Assembly (NCBI GenBank): GCA_020630675.1
Contig: JAHDIR010000024.1
Location: 1-42,374, forward strand
Direction: 5' to 3'
Source: Bdellovibrionales bacterium
GTDB taxonomy: Bacteria > Bdellovibrionota > Bdellovibrionia > Bdellovibrionales > UBA1609
Length of the DNA stretch: 42,374 bases
Part shown: positions 26,787-35,449 of the stretch, in pieces
How positions within the stretch are numbered: position 1 is the stretch's first letter
Layout of the letters: the number at the start of each line of letters is the position of its first letter
Position numbers and translations under genes: made by a program
The notes under the pieces: generated by a model
What the model saw: the letters and a program-made list of their open reading frames with translations, nothing else
Told to the model about the DNA's origin: nothing
Databases searched by the model: none

Positions 26787-27218
26787 TTACCGTCTAATAG
26801 GTAATAAGGTGCAGTTTTTTAAAAGAAGTCGGCTATGTCCTTGGTCGCCATAAATTCTATCGGGTTCTCCATGCACGGCCACCCAGTCTCCCACAAGAAG
26901 TTTTTTTAAAAGATTAAAGTTTTGATCTGTGGGGTGGCTATGGCATGAAATTCTCTGGCTTCCAATATCAACGATTGATTCGACACCACTATAAGCAAAA
27001 TCAACGCTAAGTACCTTTCCTTGAAAAACATGATTTTCATACTTTTTTAGGCAGTGAAGGGCGACATTATTGTAGCGAGAGCGAGAGCATTCTCCCATTT
27101 TAAATAAAACTTTATCATCTTTAGAGAGATTTATTCCTTTTTTATTTTTGGGTTTGGAAGAGCAAGCAGTAAAAGCCAAAGCTAAACTGAAAACATAGAT
27201 AATTATTTTTTTTGTCAT
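26787..27218 (-). CDS. Lipoprotein with OB-fold-like domain
   Basis: Lipobox FTAC gives Cys19. The mature ~120 residues alternate strands with a pattern HVFQGKVLSVDFAYSG, ISCHSHP, LLVGDWVAVHG and LLLKNC that resembles an OB-fold of the tRNA_anti-like type found in secreted bacterial proteins. Two Cys (SCH and KNC) plus GECSR and HCLKK could give disulphides. Function is unknown. The gene starts inside the stop of slt (ATGA, 4 bp overlap) with GGGAG upstream, so it is co-translated with the transglycosylase and may modulate it (inference). Confidence 0.65.
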   Translation of the reverse strand: MTKKIIIYVFSLALAFTACSSKPKNKKGINLSKDDKVLFKMGECSRSRYNNVALHCLKKYENHVFQGKVLSVDFAYSGVESIVDIGSQRISCHSHPTDQNFNLLKKLLVGDWVAVHGEPDRIYGDQGHSRLLLKNCTLLPIRR

Positions 27219-29332
27219 AAGTTTTTGCTCCCGATTTCAAGGCACTCTTTAGGAAAATAGATACTTCCTTGGCTATTGATGAGTTGATAAAAAACATAGT
27301 TTCTCATAACAAGTTTTATATAATTTCTAGTTTCTTCGTATGGAATGTCTTCGATAAAACTTAAAGTATCATTTTTGTAACGAGTTTTTAACCAAGATCG
27401 AATGGCTTTTTCGTTGGCATTATAAGAAGCTGTCGCTAATATAAAGCTTTGGTTATATTTTTTCCATAAACTTTTTAAGTAAAAAGACCCAAGTCGAATA
27501 TTAACTTCAGGTAAAAATAAATCATCAACACTATTATAATTCACAATAATTTCTTTTTGAGCTGTTTTGGCAACCTTAGGAATTAGCTGTAATAAGCCAA
27601 AGGCGTCAGCAAAGCTGCGTGCTTTGGGGTTAAATGCAGACTCTTGGCGCATGATAGAGTATATAATATTGGGGTCAAAACTAAACTCTTTAGCGTTTGC
27701 ATAAACCTTATCTTTAAAGGGCTGTGGAAATAAAAATTCTGGCCTTTTAGAAAGCAGGCTAATCTGTCGTTCTGGGCTTTGAATAGAGACAAGGTAAAAG
27801 AATTCAAGATAAAGTTCAGTTTTTGCGTAATAATGAAATATGGTACTAAAGTCATTTTCTTTTAATGAGCTTCTAATTTTTTTGACTCGATTTTTTAAAA
27901 GTTCTTTGGCGGCACCAAGTTCATCTAATAGTAAAAGCCAGTCTACGGTGTCGAGTTGTAACTTCTCTTTTAAGGCCTGATGAGTTTGGTAAGTTTGTTG
28001 CGTGCTTTTATGATAAGATATTTTTTTATTAAGAAAGTGGTGAGCTAAGAGGGAGTAAATACTCATTGGGTGTTCTTTAATAAGCTTTAAAAAAAGAGGT
28101 CGTGCTTTCTTTTTTTTGTTTAAATCATAGTTTATTTTAGCTTGCCAAAAAATATACTTAGCTTTTGAAAAAACATTTTCTGTAGATAGAGTCAGCTTTT
28201 TAAGGCTTGTTAGGGCCTCAGAATAACGTTTTAGTTTCTTCTCGTTCCACGCAAGATGCCATGAAATTTTATCTTTAAGGTCAGAATTTTTTGCCCGTTC
28301 TTTTTGTGCTTTTTGGAGCCACCATATAGAACTTTTGTAGTGCAGCTTTTCTTCTGCTATCCGAGCAAGAACCCAGTAAACTTCAGCTAGAGTGTACTTT
28401 TTGTTGAGTAACTGAATGGCCTTTTTTAAAGTTTTTTCTGCAACAGTTCTTGAGGTGTAAGTCCAGCTAGCTCTAGCAAAATCAAGGCTTGAATCGTGTA
28501 TAAGCTTAAGGCTGACACTTTTTTTATTTAATCTTCTTACTTTTAAAATGAGCTTATAAAGCCTCTCCAGTTCTTTCACATACTGGGGGTACATTCGCTG
28601 TAGCTTATAAGATTTACTTAAGCCCTTGTAGGCTTTGAACTTCACTGTACTCGAAAAGTGTCCATTTATGATTTTATCATAATATTTTTTTGCCGAAGGA
28701 AAATCACGATTTTTTCGGTAATCATTAGCCACCTTAAGATAGTCCGATTTTTTTTTCATTTTTAAAAAACGAGGGGCTATTTTTACTAGGCGTTGTTGGC
28801 TTTGAAGGATCCACTTTTTTTGTCGAGTTTTCTTTGCTTTTTCTAATGCTTTTTGAGTCCATTGTACTTTTTCAAAATAAGGGAGGTATTCTTTAGATTT
28901 TTTTAAAAAAACCTCAATGCAATGAGTGCTTACAAGATCTTTACAAGTTTTTAGGTTTATAGATCGCGCCTCTTTATTTAACCAAAATGGAATTTCAGAA
29001 GGCGGCGAAATTTTTTGGTCAGAGCAGTACTCGGAAGCTCTGAGTTGAGCGAGCTTATTAAAGTAAAAATTTTTATCAACGCTTAATAGCGAATAGATTT
29101 GGCAGGCTTCTTTCTTATTTTTAGTTTTTATTGAGTTGGCAAATGCGTATTGAGCTAATTGTTGCCAGTGGGGGTTCTTTGCATTGCTAAGTAAAAGGTT
29201 GAAGTTTTCTCGAGAGGGTGTTTCTTTAAAAGCTTTAAGTTGATTGATAAATACAGAATTTGGTAGGGCCGGTGTTTTATTGGCTAAAACTATACATGGA
29301 ATAAATATAAGTAGGAAAAAAAATTTAATCAC
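27215..29332 (-). CDS. slt: Soluble lytic murein transglycosylase (Slt70-like)
   Basis: Slt enzymes cleave peptidoglycan glycan strands to anhydro-muropeptides in the periplasm. Seen: a signal peptide (MIKFFFLLIFIPCIVLANKT), a long helical superhelix over ~30-510, and a C-terminal SLT domain with catalytic Glu564 in IMRQESAFNPKA, FGLLQLIP, and ATASYNANEKAIRSW further on. The length of 705 aa is slightly above E. coli Slt70. Lys-rich helical repeats are common in the first part. The start is a GTG (29332) without clear ribosome binding site. It is followed by a lipoprotein that overlaps by 4 bp, and preceded by eamA and htpX on the same strand. Confidence 0.9.
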   Translation of the reverse strand: MIKFFFLLIFIPCIVLANKTPALPNSVFINQLKAFKETPSRENFNLLLSNAKNPHWQQLAQYAFANSIKTKNKKEACQIYSLLSVDKNFYFNKLAQLRASEYCSDQKISPPSEIPFWLNKEARSINLKTCKDLVSTHCIEVFLKKSKEYLPYFEKVQWTQKALEKAKKTRQKKWILQSQQRLVKIAPRFLKMKKKSDYLKVANDYRKNRDFPSAKKYYDKIINGHFSSTVKFKAYKGLSKSYKLQRMYPQYVKELERLYKLILKVRRLNKKSVSLKLIHDSSLDFARASWTYTSRTVAEKTLKKAIQLLNKKYTLAEVYWVLARIAEEKLHYKSSIWWLQKAQKERAKNSDLKDKISWHLAWNEKKLKRYSEALTSLKKLTLSTENVFSKAKYIFWQAKINYDLNKKKKARPLFLKLIKEHPMSIYSLLAHHFLNKKISYHKSTQQTYQTHQALKEKLQLDTVDWLLLLDELGAAKELLKNRVKKIRSSLKENDFSTIFHYYAKTELYLEFFYLVSIQSPERQISLLSKRPEFLFPQPFKDKVYANAKEFSFDPNIIYSIMRQESAFNPKARSFADAFGLLQLIPKVAKTAQKEIIVNYNSVDDLFLPEVNIRLGSFYLKSLWKKYNQSFILATASYNANEKAIRSWLKTRYKNDTLSFIEDIPYEETRNYIKLVMRNYVFYQLINSQGSIYFPKECLEIGSKNL

Positions 29333-29388
29333 AATGATATGGTAGGTAAAAAAAAATCAAAGCACAAGGGAGAAGCTTAAATCCAATG

Positions 29389-30288
29389 CTACTTTTTAAA
29401 TACAGCCACTCCCACTCCTGCAACAACAAGGAGAGCGCCGCCAAGGCTAGAGAGAGTCATTACTTCCGGCGAAACAAAGCTCATGTCAAAATAGCTCATA
29501 ATTTGAAATAAAGAGATGGTGATTAAAGGGTTTATAATAATAATTAAACTCACCTGACTTGCAGGTGCTCTTTTGAAGGCTTCTCCGAGAAATCCATAGG
29601 CAACGACCGTGTTAAAACCTAAAAAAAGTAAAACTAAAAACTGACCAAGGCTTAGTCCTAGTAGGGGGGAGATTTGAGCTCCTGGAAGAAGAATAAAAGC
29701 TGCGACAGTATAAACAAAAAAGTTAAACAGATGAAGGTTGGCTTGGCCCGCCACTTTTTGTAAAGAGCTAAAAATAGCCCATGATATAGCAGCCGCAAAA
29801 ATCCATAAATTACCAATGAGATATGAATTTTGATTTCCAAATGAGTTTTCGAGTTGGTTTTTATAAAATAGAAAAAAACCAAGGGCAGCTATAGCCATAC
29901 CTAATAGCTGGCTACGGCTAGGGGTTTCTTTAAAGTAGAAGATTCCAATTAGAATTAGAAAGGTCGGGGCCAGCTGAATCATGACTTGAGCATGACTGGC
30001 GTTAGTCATTTCAATGCCTTTCATATAGCCATAGTAATTGATGGCTAAAAAAAGACCGGCAAGAAAGCCTTTTAGGTTCCACTTAAAAATAGCAGCTAGT
30101 CCGTATTTTTTTACAAATTTAAAAAAAATAAAAAGTAGTGAAGAGGCCACAATCATACGTGCCCACACAATAGTAGGGGTATCAGTAAAGCTCAGCGCGT
30201 ATTTTAAAAATATGGCGAGCACTGACCAAAAAACAGAGGTGATCAGTGCGAAGAGTAGGCCTGTTTTTTTTAAGGGATAGTGATCAAT
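29389..30288 (-). CDS. EamA/DMT-family transporter, probably with ATT start
   Basis: The protein has about ten hydrophobic helices in two EamA halves, a membrane permease fold for metabolites or amino acids. The longest frame from a standard codon starts at GTG 30222, cutting into the first helix. In the same frame upstream the DNA encodes DHYPLKKTGLLFALITSVFW, exactly the expected first half of that helix. No ATG, GTG or TTG is available before the TAG at about 30300. The ATT at 30288 overlaps the htpX stop as ATTGA, which mimics the ATGA coupling used elsewhere here, and gives a 299-residue protein of normal family length. An infC-like ATT start is inferred. The alternative is a short protein from GTG 30222. 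Confidence 0.7.
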   Translation of the reverse strand: MDHYPLKKTGLLFALITSVFWSVLAIFLKYALSFTDTPTIVWARMIVASSLLFIFFKFVKKYGLAAIFKWNLKGFLAGLFLAINYYGYMKGIEMTNASHAQVMIQLAPTFLILIGIFYFKETPSRSQLLGMAIAALGFFLFYKNQLENSFGNQNSYLIGNLWIFAAAISWAIFSSLQKVAGQANLHLFNFFVYTVAAFILLPGAQISPLLGLSLGQFLVLLFLGFNTVVAYGFLGEAFKRAPASQVSLIIIINPLITISLFQIMSYFDMSFVSPEVMTLSSLGGALLVVAGVGVAVFKK

Positions 30289-31192
30289 AAGACTTATCTC
30301 GATTTTGTTCTAGTACACGAATACGCTCTTCAATAGGAGGGTGTGTTGATAGTAAGGCCGCCAGTTTTGACCGTTTCACTCCAGATATCTTAAGGGCTGC
30401 AATAGGGTCTTGTTTTTTACTATCAACCACAGGGTGGTTCGACGCTAAAGCTCTTAGGGCTGAAATCATTTTTGCACGTCCAGCATACTTTGCGCCACCG
30501 GCATCGGCTCTATATTCTCTTTTTCTTGAAAAGTAGCTAACAACGATAGAGCCTAGAATACTTAAAGCCACCTGTAAGGCCATATAAATTCCAAAACGTA
30601 AAAAGGGGTTCGGTCGGCGGTTTTCACCAGCAAGCTGTCCTGCAATCATATCTGATAGAATACGGGCCAAGAATAAGACCATCGTGTTCATCATGCCAGT
30701 AATTAAAGTCATAGTGACCATGTCACCATTGGCAATATGAGCTATTTCATGACCAATAACCCCTTCCACTTGATCTTTATCCATATTTTGTAAAAGGCCA
30801 GTAGACACTGCGACTAAGGCGTTATTTTTACTTGGACCAGTCGCAAAAGCATTTACATCAGGAGAGTTATAAATGCCAAATTCAGGCATTTTTGTGATGC
30901 GTGCGGCACGAGACATATTATAGACCATATCAAGAAGCTCTTTTTCTTGGCCGGTTGCTGTTTTTGGGTCGACCATTTGAACTTTCATTTTCCATTTTAC
31001 TAGTTTTTTTGAGGCAAACAATGAGAATAAAGCTGAACCCATGCCGAAAATGGAGTAGAAAATTAGATAATAGGCGTAATTACTGAGCTCGATACCCAAG
31101 TAGGCACAAACAAAATTTATGCCCAGAGAAACAGTGGTTAAAACCAAAAAGTTAACAATTAAAAACATTCCTATTCGTTTAATCCAGGCCAT
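30284..31192 (-). CDS. htpX: HtpX membrane zinc metalloprotease
   Basis: HtpX degrades misfolded inner-membrane proteins, together with FtsH in E. coli. Seen: two N-terminal membrane segments (about 8-32 and 38-60), the zinc motif H148-E-I-A-H152 (GHEIAH), a further pair of hydrophobic stretches at ~155-180 and 195-218, then REYRADAGGA holding the third ligand. The length of 302 aa is typical. AAGGAG lies seven bases before ATG 31192. It is downstream of clpA and followed by the eamA gene with coupled stop and start. It is part of the proteostasis block here. Confidence 0.95.
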   Translation of the reverse strand: MAWIKRIGMFLIVNFLVLTTVSLGINFVCAYLGIELSNYAYYLIFYSIFGMGSALFSLFASKKLVKWKMKVQMVDPKTATGQEKELLDMVYNMSRAARITKMPEFGIYNSPDVNAFATGPSKNNALVAVSTGLLQNMDKDQVEGVIGHEIAHIANGDMVTMTLITGMMNTMVLFLARILSDMIAGQLAGENRRPNPFLRFGIYMALQVALSILGSIVVSYFSRKREYRADAGGAKYAGRAKMISALRALASNHPVVDSKKQDPIAALKISGVKRSKLAALLSTHPPIEERIRVLEQNRDKSY

Positions 31193-31280
31193 GAAATTGC
31201 TCCTTAAAATTGATTTAAATTAATATAGTTTTACAATTGCTGAAGTTAATAAGCAAGGTGTTTACCAATAAGTTGAACAA

Positions 31281-31310
31281 GCCTTGAGACATTCTATGGC
31301 CGTCTCAGGC
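31281..31310 (-). terminator. Possible clpA terminator
   Basis: On the minus strand GCCTGAGAC (31310-31302) pairs with GTCTCAAGGC (31290-31281), with one bulged A and an eleven-base loop, in the 191-bp gap between clpA and htpX. The following TTGTTC is a poor U-run, so it may instead be a regulatory element of htpX. Confidence 0.35.
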
Positions 31311-31383
31311 AATTTTGATGTTGGAAAAAATACCATAGTCTTCCATATTTGCTGTAAAATTTGAGTTAAGTTTTGGTTAAAGT

Positions 31384-33711
31384 TTAACTTGGCTCAGGAA
31401 TTTTATTACCTTTTTTATGATCTAAAAGCTTCACTTCCGTGGCGCTCAGTTGCATATTGGTGTCAAATAATAGCTGGTGGCCAATCATTTTAACAAGCAC
31501 ATTCCCGCCTTTTTTTAACTGGCCAAATAGTATTTCATCAACCAAAGGTTTTTTTAGTTCTTCGTTGATAGTTCTTTCAAATGGCCGAGCTCCATATTCA
31601 GGTTTAAAGCCTTTTTCAAACAGCCAATCAAGAACTTGGGCTTCAAGATGTAAATGAATATTCTTTTCTTTGAGTTGGGATTTTAATTGATCAACAAATT
31701 TTGAAATAACATTTAACAATTGAGTTTTTGCCAGTGGTTTGAACTCAACAATAGAGTCTAGTCGGTTGATGAACTCTGGCTTAAAGTGCTTTTTAATGGC
31801 GTCGATAGACAAGGTGGAGCTATCCACTTTGCCAATGCCAACAACTCCTTTTGAGGCCGCCTGAGCTCCAGCATTACTAGTCATAATTATAATGCAGTTT
31901 TCAAAGTGAGCCACTTTTCCATTTGAGTCTGTGAGTTGTCCATTGTCCATCACCTGTAAAAGTATATTAATTAAGTCGGGATGAGCTTTTTCAATTTCAT
32001 CAAAAAGTAAAACTGAATAAGGTGACTTGGTCACAGTTTCAGTGAGTAGACCGCCTTCATCAAAACCAACATAGCCGGGAGGAGCACCGACAAGACGAGA
32101 CACTGAATGTTTCTCCATGTACTCACTCATATCAAAGCGTAAAAACTGAACTCCCATATGGTGGGCAAGCTGTTTGGCAAGTTCAGTTTTGCCAACACCA
32201 GTTGGGCCGGCAAACAAGAATGATCCAATCGGCTTATTCGTCTTGCCAATTCCTAGGCGGGCCATTTTAATATTTAAAACCACTTGTTCTATAGCAGGGT
32301 CTTGGCCAAAAATTTTACCTTTTAAGTGGGTCTCTAAATGTTTTAGTTTTTCAGTTTCAGAAGAGGAAACAGTTTTGGGTGGCAGTTGAGTCATTGTTGA
32401 AATAATGTACTCAATATCTTTGACTTGAACCACTTTCGATCGCTTACTTTTTGTGTTTTGGTTGAGTAAAGCGCCTGCTTCATCAATGACGTCAATGGCT
32501 TTGTCGGGAAGAGCCCGGTCATGTAGGTGCTTTGCAGAAAGCTCAACGGCAGCTTTAATAGAGGGCTTTGAGTAAGAAACTTTATGAAACTCTTCGTACT
32601 TTGTTTTCAACCCTTCAATAATGTTTATACTGTCTTTAATTGAAGTCGGGGCGACATCAACTTTTTGAAAACGACGAAGTAAAGCTTGGTCTTTCGAAAA
32701 ATGGTTTTTAAACTCCTTGTAAGTGGTTGAGCCCATGCAGCTGAGTTCACCACTAGCTAGCGCCGGCTTAAGAAGGTTAGAGGCGTCCATGGTACCTCCC
32801 TGGGTACTGCCAGCTCCAATGATTGTATGAATTTCATCAATAAATAAAATAGCCTTGGGTTTTTTCTTAATTTCACCGAGTAGTTTTTTGAGTCTTTCTT
32901 CAAACTCTCCTCTAAATTTTGTGCCGGCAATGAGGCTTCCCATATCTAAAGAAAAAATTTCGGCATTTTTTAACCCCTGGGGGACTTTTCCGTTGATGAT
33001 CATTTTAGCTAAACCTTGAGCGATCGCAGTTTTTCCTACCCCCGGTTCTCCAACTAAAATGGGGTTATTCTTTGATCTTCGAGATAATATTTGTAAGCAA
33101 CGGCTAAGAACTTTGTCTCGTCCAATGAGTGGATCAAACTTGTTGTCTTTGGCCATTTGGGTGAGGTTTGAGGTGTAAGCCTCAATGGCAGAAACTGTTT
33201 TTGCCGGGGGTTTTTTTGTTCCGCTCATAGGACCGGAAGACGGAGCATGTATTTCGATTTGTATACTGTTGCCATTGGGCTCTGAGCCGTGAGAGACAAC
33301 ATTCACTAAATCAAAACGACGTAAGCCTTGTTTTCTTAACAAATAAAGAGCCTGAGATTCTTTTTCCTCAAATAAAGAAATAAGAAGGTGACCTATGTTG
33401 ACTTGGGTTTTTCCGGCGCTTTGTACCTGGGCAGCAGCTCTTTGTACTAGGCGATGAAACGCCACCGTCGGCTCAGGTTTTTGCTTTAAATTTTCATTGT
33501 GACTAAGCTCTGCTTTGTTTCGATCTAAAAACTGTATAATTTCTGATTTAAGAGAATCAACATCAACTTGGCATTGGTTCAAAATATTTTGGGCAGTTAA
33601 GTCTTGGCAGAGGGATAATAAAACATGCTCAAGGTTTACCAATTCGTGCTTATAGTTTTCTGCAATAGAAATGGCATGGTTAAGAACTTTTTGTACACTC
33701 TGATCTAACAT
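31384..33711 (-). CDS. clpA: ATP-dependent Clp protease ATP-binding subunit ClpA
   Basis: ClpA is an AAA+ unfoldase that feeds ClpP. Seen: Clp repeat N-domain (1-140), D1 with Walker A 221-228 (GEPGVGKT) and [13 protein letters not shown], a D2 with Walker A 502-509 (GPTGVGKT), and [13 protein letters not shown]. The ClpP-docking tripeptide that is IGL in E. coli reads VGI (GVVGIGK). The length of 775 aa is normal (E. coli 758). The clpS gene lies three bases upstream, the classic clpS-clpA order, so ClpS is co-expressed. No clpP is in the window. A non-conserved Pro/Lys-rich linker is at ~155-175. Confidence 0.97.
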   Translation of the reverse strand: MLDQSVQKVLNHAISIAENYKHELVNLEHVLLSLCQDLTAQNILNQCQVDVDSLKSEIIQFLDRNKAELSHNENLKQKPEPTVAFHRLVQRAAAQVQSAGKTQVNIGHLLISLFEEKESQALYLLRKQGLRRFDLVNVVSHGSEPNGNSIQIEIHAPSSGPMSGTKKPPAKTVSAIEAYTSNLTQMAKDNKFDPLIGRDKVLSRCLQILSRRSKNNPILVGEPGVGKTAIAQGLAKMIINGKVPQGLKNAEIFSLDMGSLIAGTKFRGEFEERLKKLLGEIKKKPKAILFIDEIHTIIGAGSTQGGTMDASNLLKPALASGELSCMGSTTYKEFKNHFSKDQALLRRFQKVDVAPTSIKDSINIIEGLKTKYEEFHKVSYSKPSIKAAVELSAKHLHDRALPDKAIDVIDEAGALLNQNTKSKRSKVVQVKDIEYIISTMTQLPPKTVSSSETEKLKHLETHLKGKIFGQDPAIEQVVLNIKMARLGIGKTNKPIGSFLFAGPTGVGKTELAKQLAHHMGVQFLRFDMSEYMEKHSVSRLVGAPPGYVGFDEGGLLTETVTKSPYSVLLFDEIEKAHPDLINILLQVMDNGQLTDSNGKVAHFENCIIIMTSNAGAQAASKGVVGIGKVDSSTLSIDAIKKHFKPEFINRLDSIVEFKPLAKTQLLNVISKFVDQLKSQLKEKNIHLHLEAQVLDWLFEKGFKPEYGARPFERTINEELKKPLVDEILFGQLKKGGNVLVKMIGHQLLFDTNMQLSATEVKLLDHKKGNKIPEPS

Positions 33712-33714
33712 AAA

Positions 33715-34041
33715 CTACTCCTTTTCCATGGTGCATTTTAATGGGAATTGAAATTTTTTAGCTTGGGCATGAACAATATAAATTTTAGTTTCAGCCACTT
33801 CATAGGTAAATACCCCAGCCACTCCATGTCCTTTTTCATGAACATCTAGCATAATGGCGTTGGCAGAGGCATCATCATATCTAAAAACATTTTTAAGAAC
33901 GTCAACCACAAAGTCCATCGGGGTAAAGTCGTCGTTAAGCAATATAACTTTATAAAGACTGGGTTCTTTAATAGTGGCTTTAGTTTCGGTGAGGGTGTCA
34001 CCTTCGGACTCTTGGTTAAGTTTAATTCTTAAAGTGTTCAC
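33715..34041 (-). CDS. clpS: ClpS adaptor protein
   Basis: ClpS delivers N-degron proteins to ClpA and modifies its specificity. Seen: LLNDDFTPMDFVVDVL with Asn36-Asp37-Asp38 that grip the N-terminal amine, His68 in VHEKGHG, and the C-terminal EVAETKIYIVHAQAKKFQFP, here VAETKIYI and AKKFQFP. Alignment with E. coli ClpS (106 aa) is collinear. The start is GTG 34041, with no good ribosome binding site (AAAGG is 13 bases away). A TATAAT hexamer lies six bases before it, so the mRNA may be leaderless. It is followed by clpA after three bases and is divergent from dnaJ. Confidence 0.95.
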   Translation of the reverse strand: MNTLRIKLNQESEGDTLTETKATIKEPSLYKVILLNDDFTPMDFVVDVLKNVFRYDDASANAIMLDVHEKGHGVAGVFTYEVAETKIYIVHAQAKKFQFPLKCTMEKE

Positions 34042-34047
34042 TTGTTT

Positions 34048-34053
34048 ATTATA
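34048..34053 (-). promoter_or_regulatory. Perfect -10 hexamer directly upstream of clpS
   Basis: TATAAT occupies 34053-34048 on the minus strand, six bases before the GTG start, so a transcript from it would begin at or next to the start codon. The -35 region (TTAGAA, 16 bp upstream) is poor. A second candidate, TTGACA near 34187-34192, is farther upstream. A small AGGCCT hairpin with U-rich tail (34133-34149) lies between them. Confidence 0.4.
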
Positions 34054-34205
34054 ACCTTTGTTGAAAAGTTTCTAAACTGGTTCTTAGGCGTAAAAAAACA
34101 AGACCTACGTTCACACAGCTTTAGTAAAACAAAGGCCTAAAAAAGGCCTCTGATCTCGTACTTTTAAAGTGTTAATCTTTTGAGGAATGTCAATCTGAGG
34201 TCTTT

Positions 34206-34228
34206 TTATAAGGAATTCAGCCTTATAA
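34206..34228. promoter_or_regulatory. Inverted repeat upstream of dnaJ, candidate operator
   Basis: TTATAAGG (34206-34213) and CCTTATAA (34221-34228) form a perfect 8-bp inverted repeat with a seven-base spacer, 37 bp before dnaJ and ~165 bp before clpS. No CIRCE element (TTAGCACTC-N9-GAGTGCTAA) is present. It could be a heat-shock operator, or a chance AT-rich palindrome. Confidence 0.4.
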
Positions 34229-34264
34229 GCTTGACGTTTAAGAGAAGAAACACATATTTATCTT

Positions 34265-35365
34265 ATGGATTATTATGATATACTCGGTGTGTCAAAAGAC
34301 GCAGACCAAACGACAATAAAGAAAGCCTACAGAAAGTTAGCCATGAAGTATCACCCAGATCAAAACCCTGGAGATGCTGCCGCGGAGGCAAAATTTAAAG
34401 AAGCGGCCGAAGCTTACGATGTACTAAGTAACGATGAAAAAAGAGGTCGTTATGATCGCTTCGGTAAAGCTGGTGTTGGGGGCCCTGGTGGCGGTGGACC
34501 TCAAGGCTTTGGTGATGTTAACGATATTTTTGGGGCCTTTGGTGATATTTTTGGTGATTTCTTTGGCGGCGGAGGCGGCGGTGCTCGTCGTGGAGGACGG
34601 CAAAAGTCTCCTCGTCGACAGGGTTCTGACCTTAGATATTTTCTTGATGTTTCTCTTAAAGATGTAATTTCTGGTGTGCAAAAAAAGATTTCTTTCGAAG
34701 GCGAGTCTGATTGCGACCCTTGCTCGGGAACTGGAGCCGAGAAAGGAACTCACCCCGAAACATGTCCGACTTGTGGTGGTGCCGGTCAGGTGGTGCGACA
34801 ACAAGGCTTCTTCCAAATGGCAACCACCTGTACAAGTTGCTCTGGCAAAGGCCAGGTGATCAAGTCACCTTGTAAGGTTTGTCGCGGGCAAGGAAGAGCG
34901 GTTGATAAAAAACAAATTGAAGTGAATGTACCAGCAGGTGTAGATAATGGAACTCGACTGCGCCTAACCGGTGAAGGAGAAGGCGGTTACCGAGGGGCTC
35001 CTGCAGGAGACCTCTATGTCGAAATTAGGGTAAAAACTGACCAAAACTTCGAAAGACAAGGTACGAGTCTTTTTGCTGGCCTCGAAATTTCCTACTTACA
35101 GGCTCTTTTGGGAGGCAAAATTGAATTTAAAACATTGGATGGAGACGTTGAAATCGATGTTCCTCGTGGTACGCAAAATGAATCTACTTTGAGAGTGTCA
35201 GGCAAAGGTGTTCCCAGCTTGAAAAATAAGCAGCGCGGAGACCTCATGTTGGTGGTGCGAGTAGATATTCCTAAAAAACTAACTTCAAAAGAAGAGTCTT
35301 TATTGCGAGAGATTGCCCAGGCAAAAAAAGAGAAAGTGTCTGAAAAGAAAGGGTTTTTTAGCTAA
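34265..35365 (+). CDS. dnaJ: Chaperone DnaJ
   Basis: DnaJ stimulates DnaK ATPase and binds unfolded protein. Seen: J domain with His30-Pro31-Asp32 (YHPDQNPG), a Gly/Phe-rich linker (about 75-115), four CxxCxGxG zinc repeats (CDPCSGTG, CPTCGGAG, CTSCSGKG, CKVCRGQG) and the two beta-barrel C-terminal domains ending near FFS. The length of 366 aa is typical. dnaJ precedes dnaK, the reverse of the usual dnaK-dnaJ order, and no grpE or hrcA is adjacent. No clear Shine-Dalgarno sequence precedes ATG 34265. An inverted repeat 37 bp upstream may regulate it. Confidence 0.97.
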   Translation: MDYYDILGVSKDADQTTIKKAYRKLAMKYHPDQNPGDAAAEAKFKEAAEAYDVLSNDEKRGRYDRFGKAGVGGPGGGGPQGFGDVNDIFGAFGDIFGDFFGGGGGGARRGGRQKSPRRQGSDLRYFLDVSLKDVISGVQKKISFEGESDCDPCSGTGAEKGTHPETCPTCGGAGQVVRQQGFFQMATTCTSCSGKGQVIKSPCKVCRGQGRAVDKKQIEVNVPAGVDNGTRLRLTGEGEGGYRGAPAGDLYVEIRVKTDQNFERQGTSLFAGLEISYLQALLGGKIEFKTLDGDVEIDVPRGTQNESTLRVSGKGVPSLKNKQRGDLMLVVRVDIPKKLTSKEESLLREIAQAKKEKVSEKKGFFS

Positions 35366-35449
35366 TTATTTTTTGGACCTTGACGAAATAAGAATCGTCT
35401 ACATATTGAATTTGATTTTAAAAATGTGATTGAAAAAGGAGTGATTGAT

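Noticed and set aside
34211-34220. AGGAATTCAG shared upstream of dnaJ and upstream of the desaturase (near 39446)
   Set aside because: A 10-base match between two AT-rich spacers is expected by chance many times in 42 kb.
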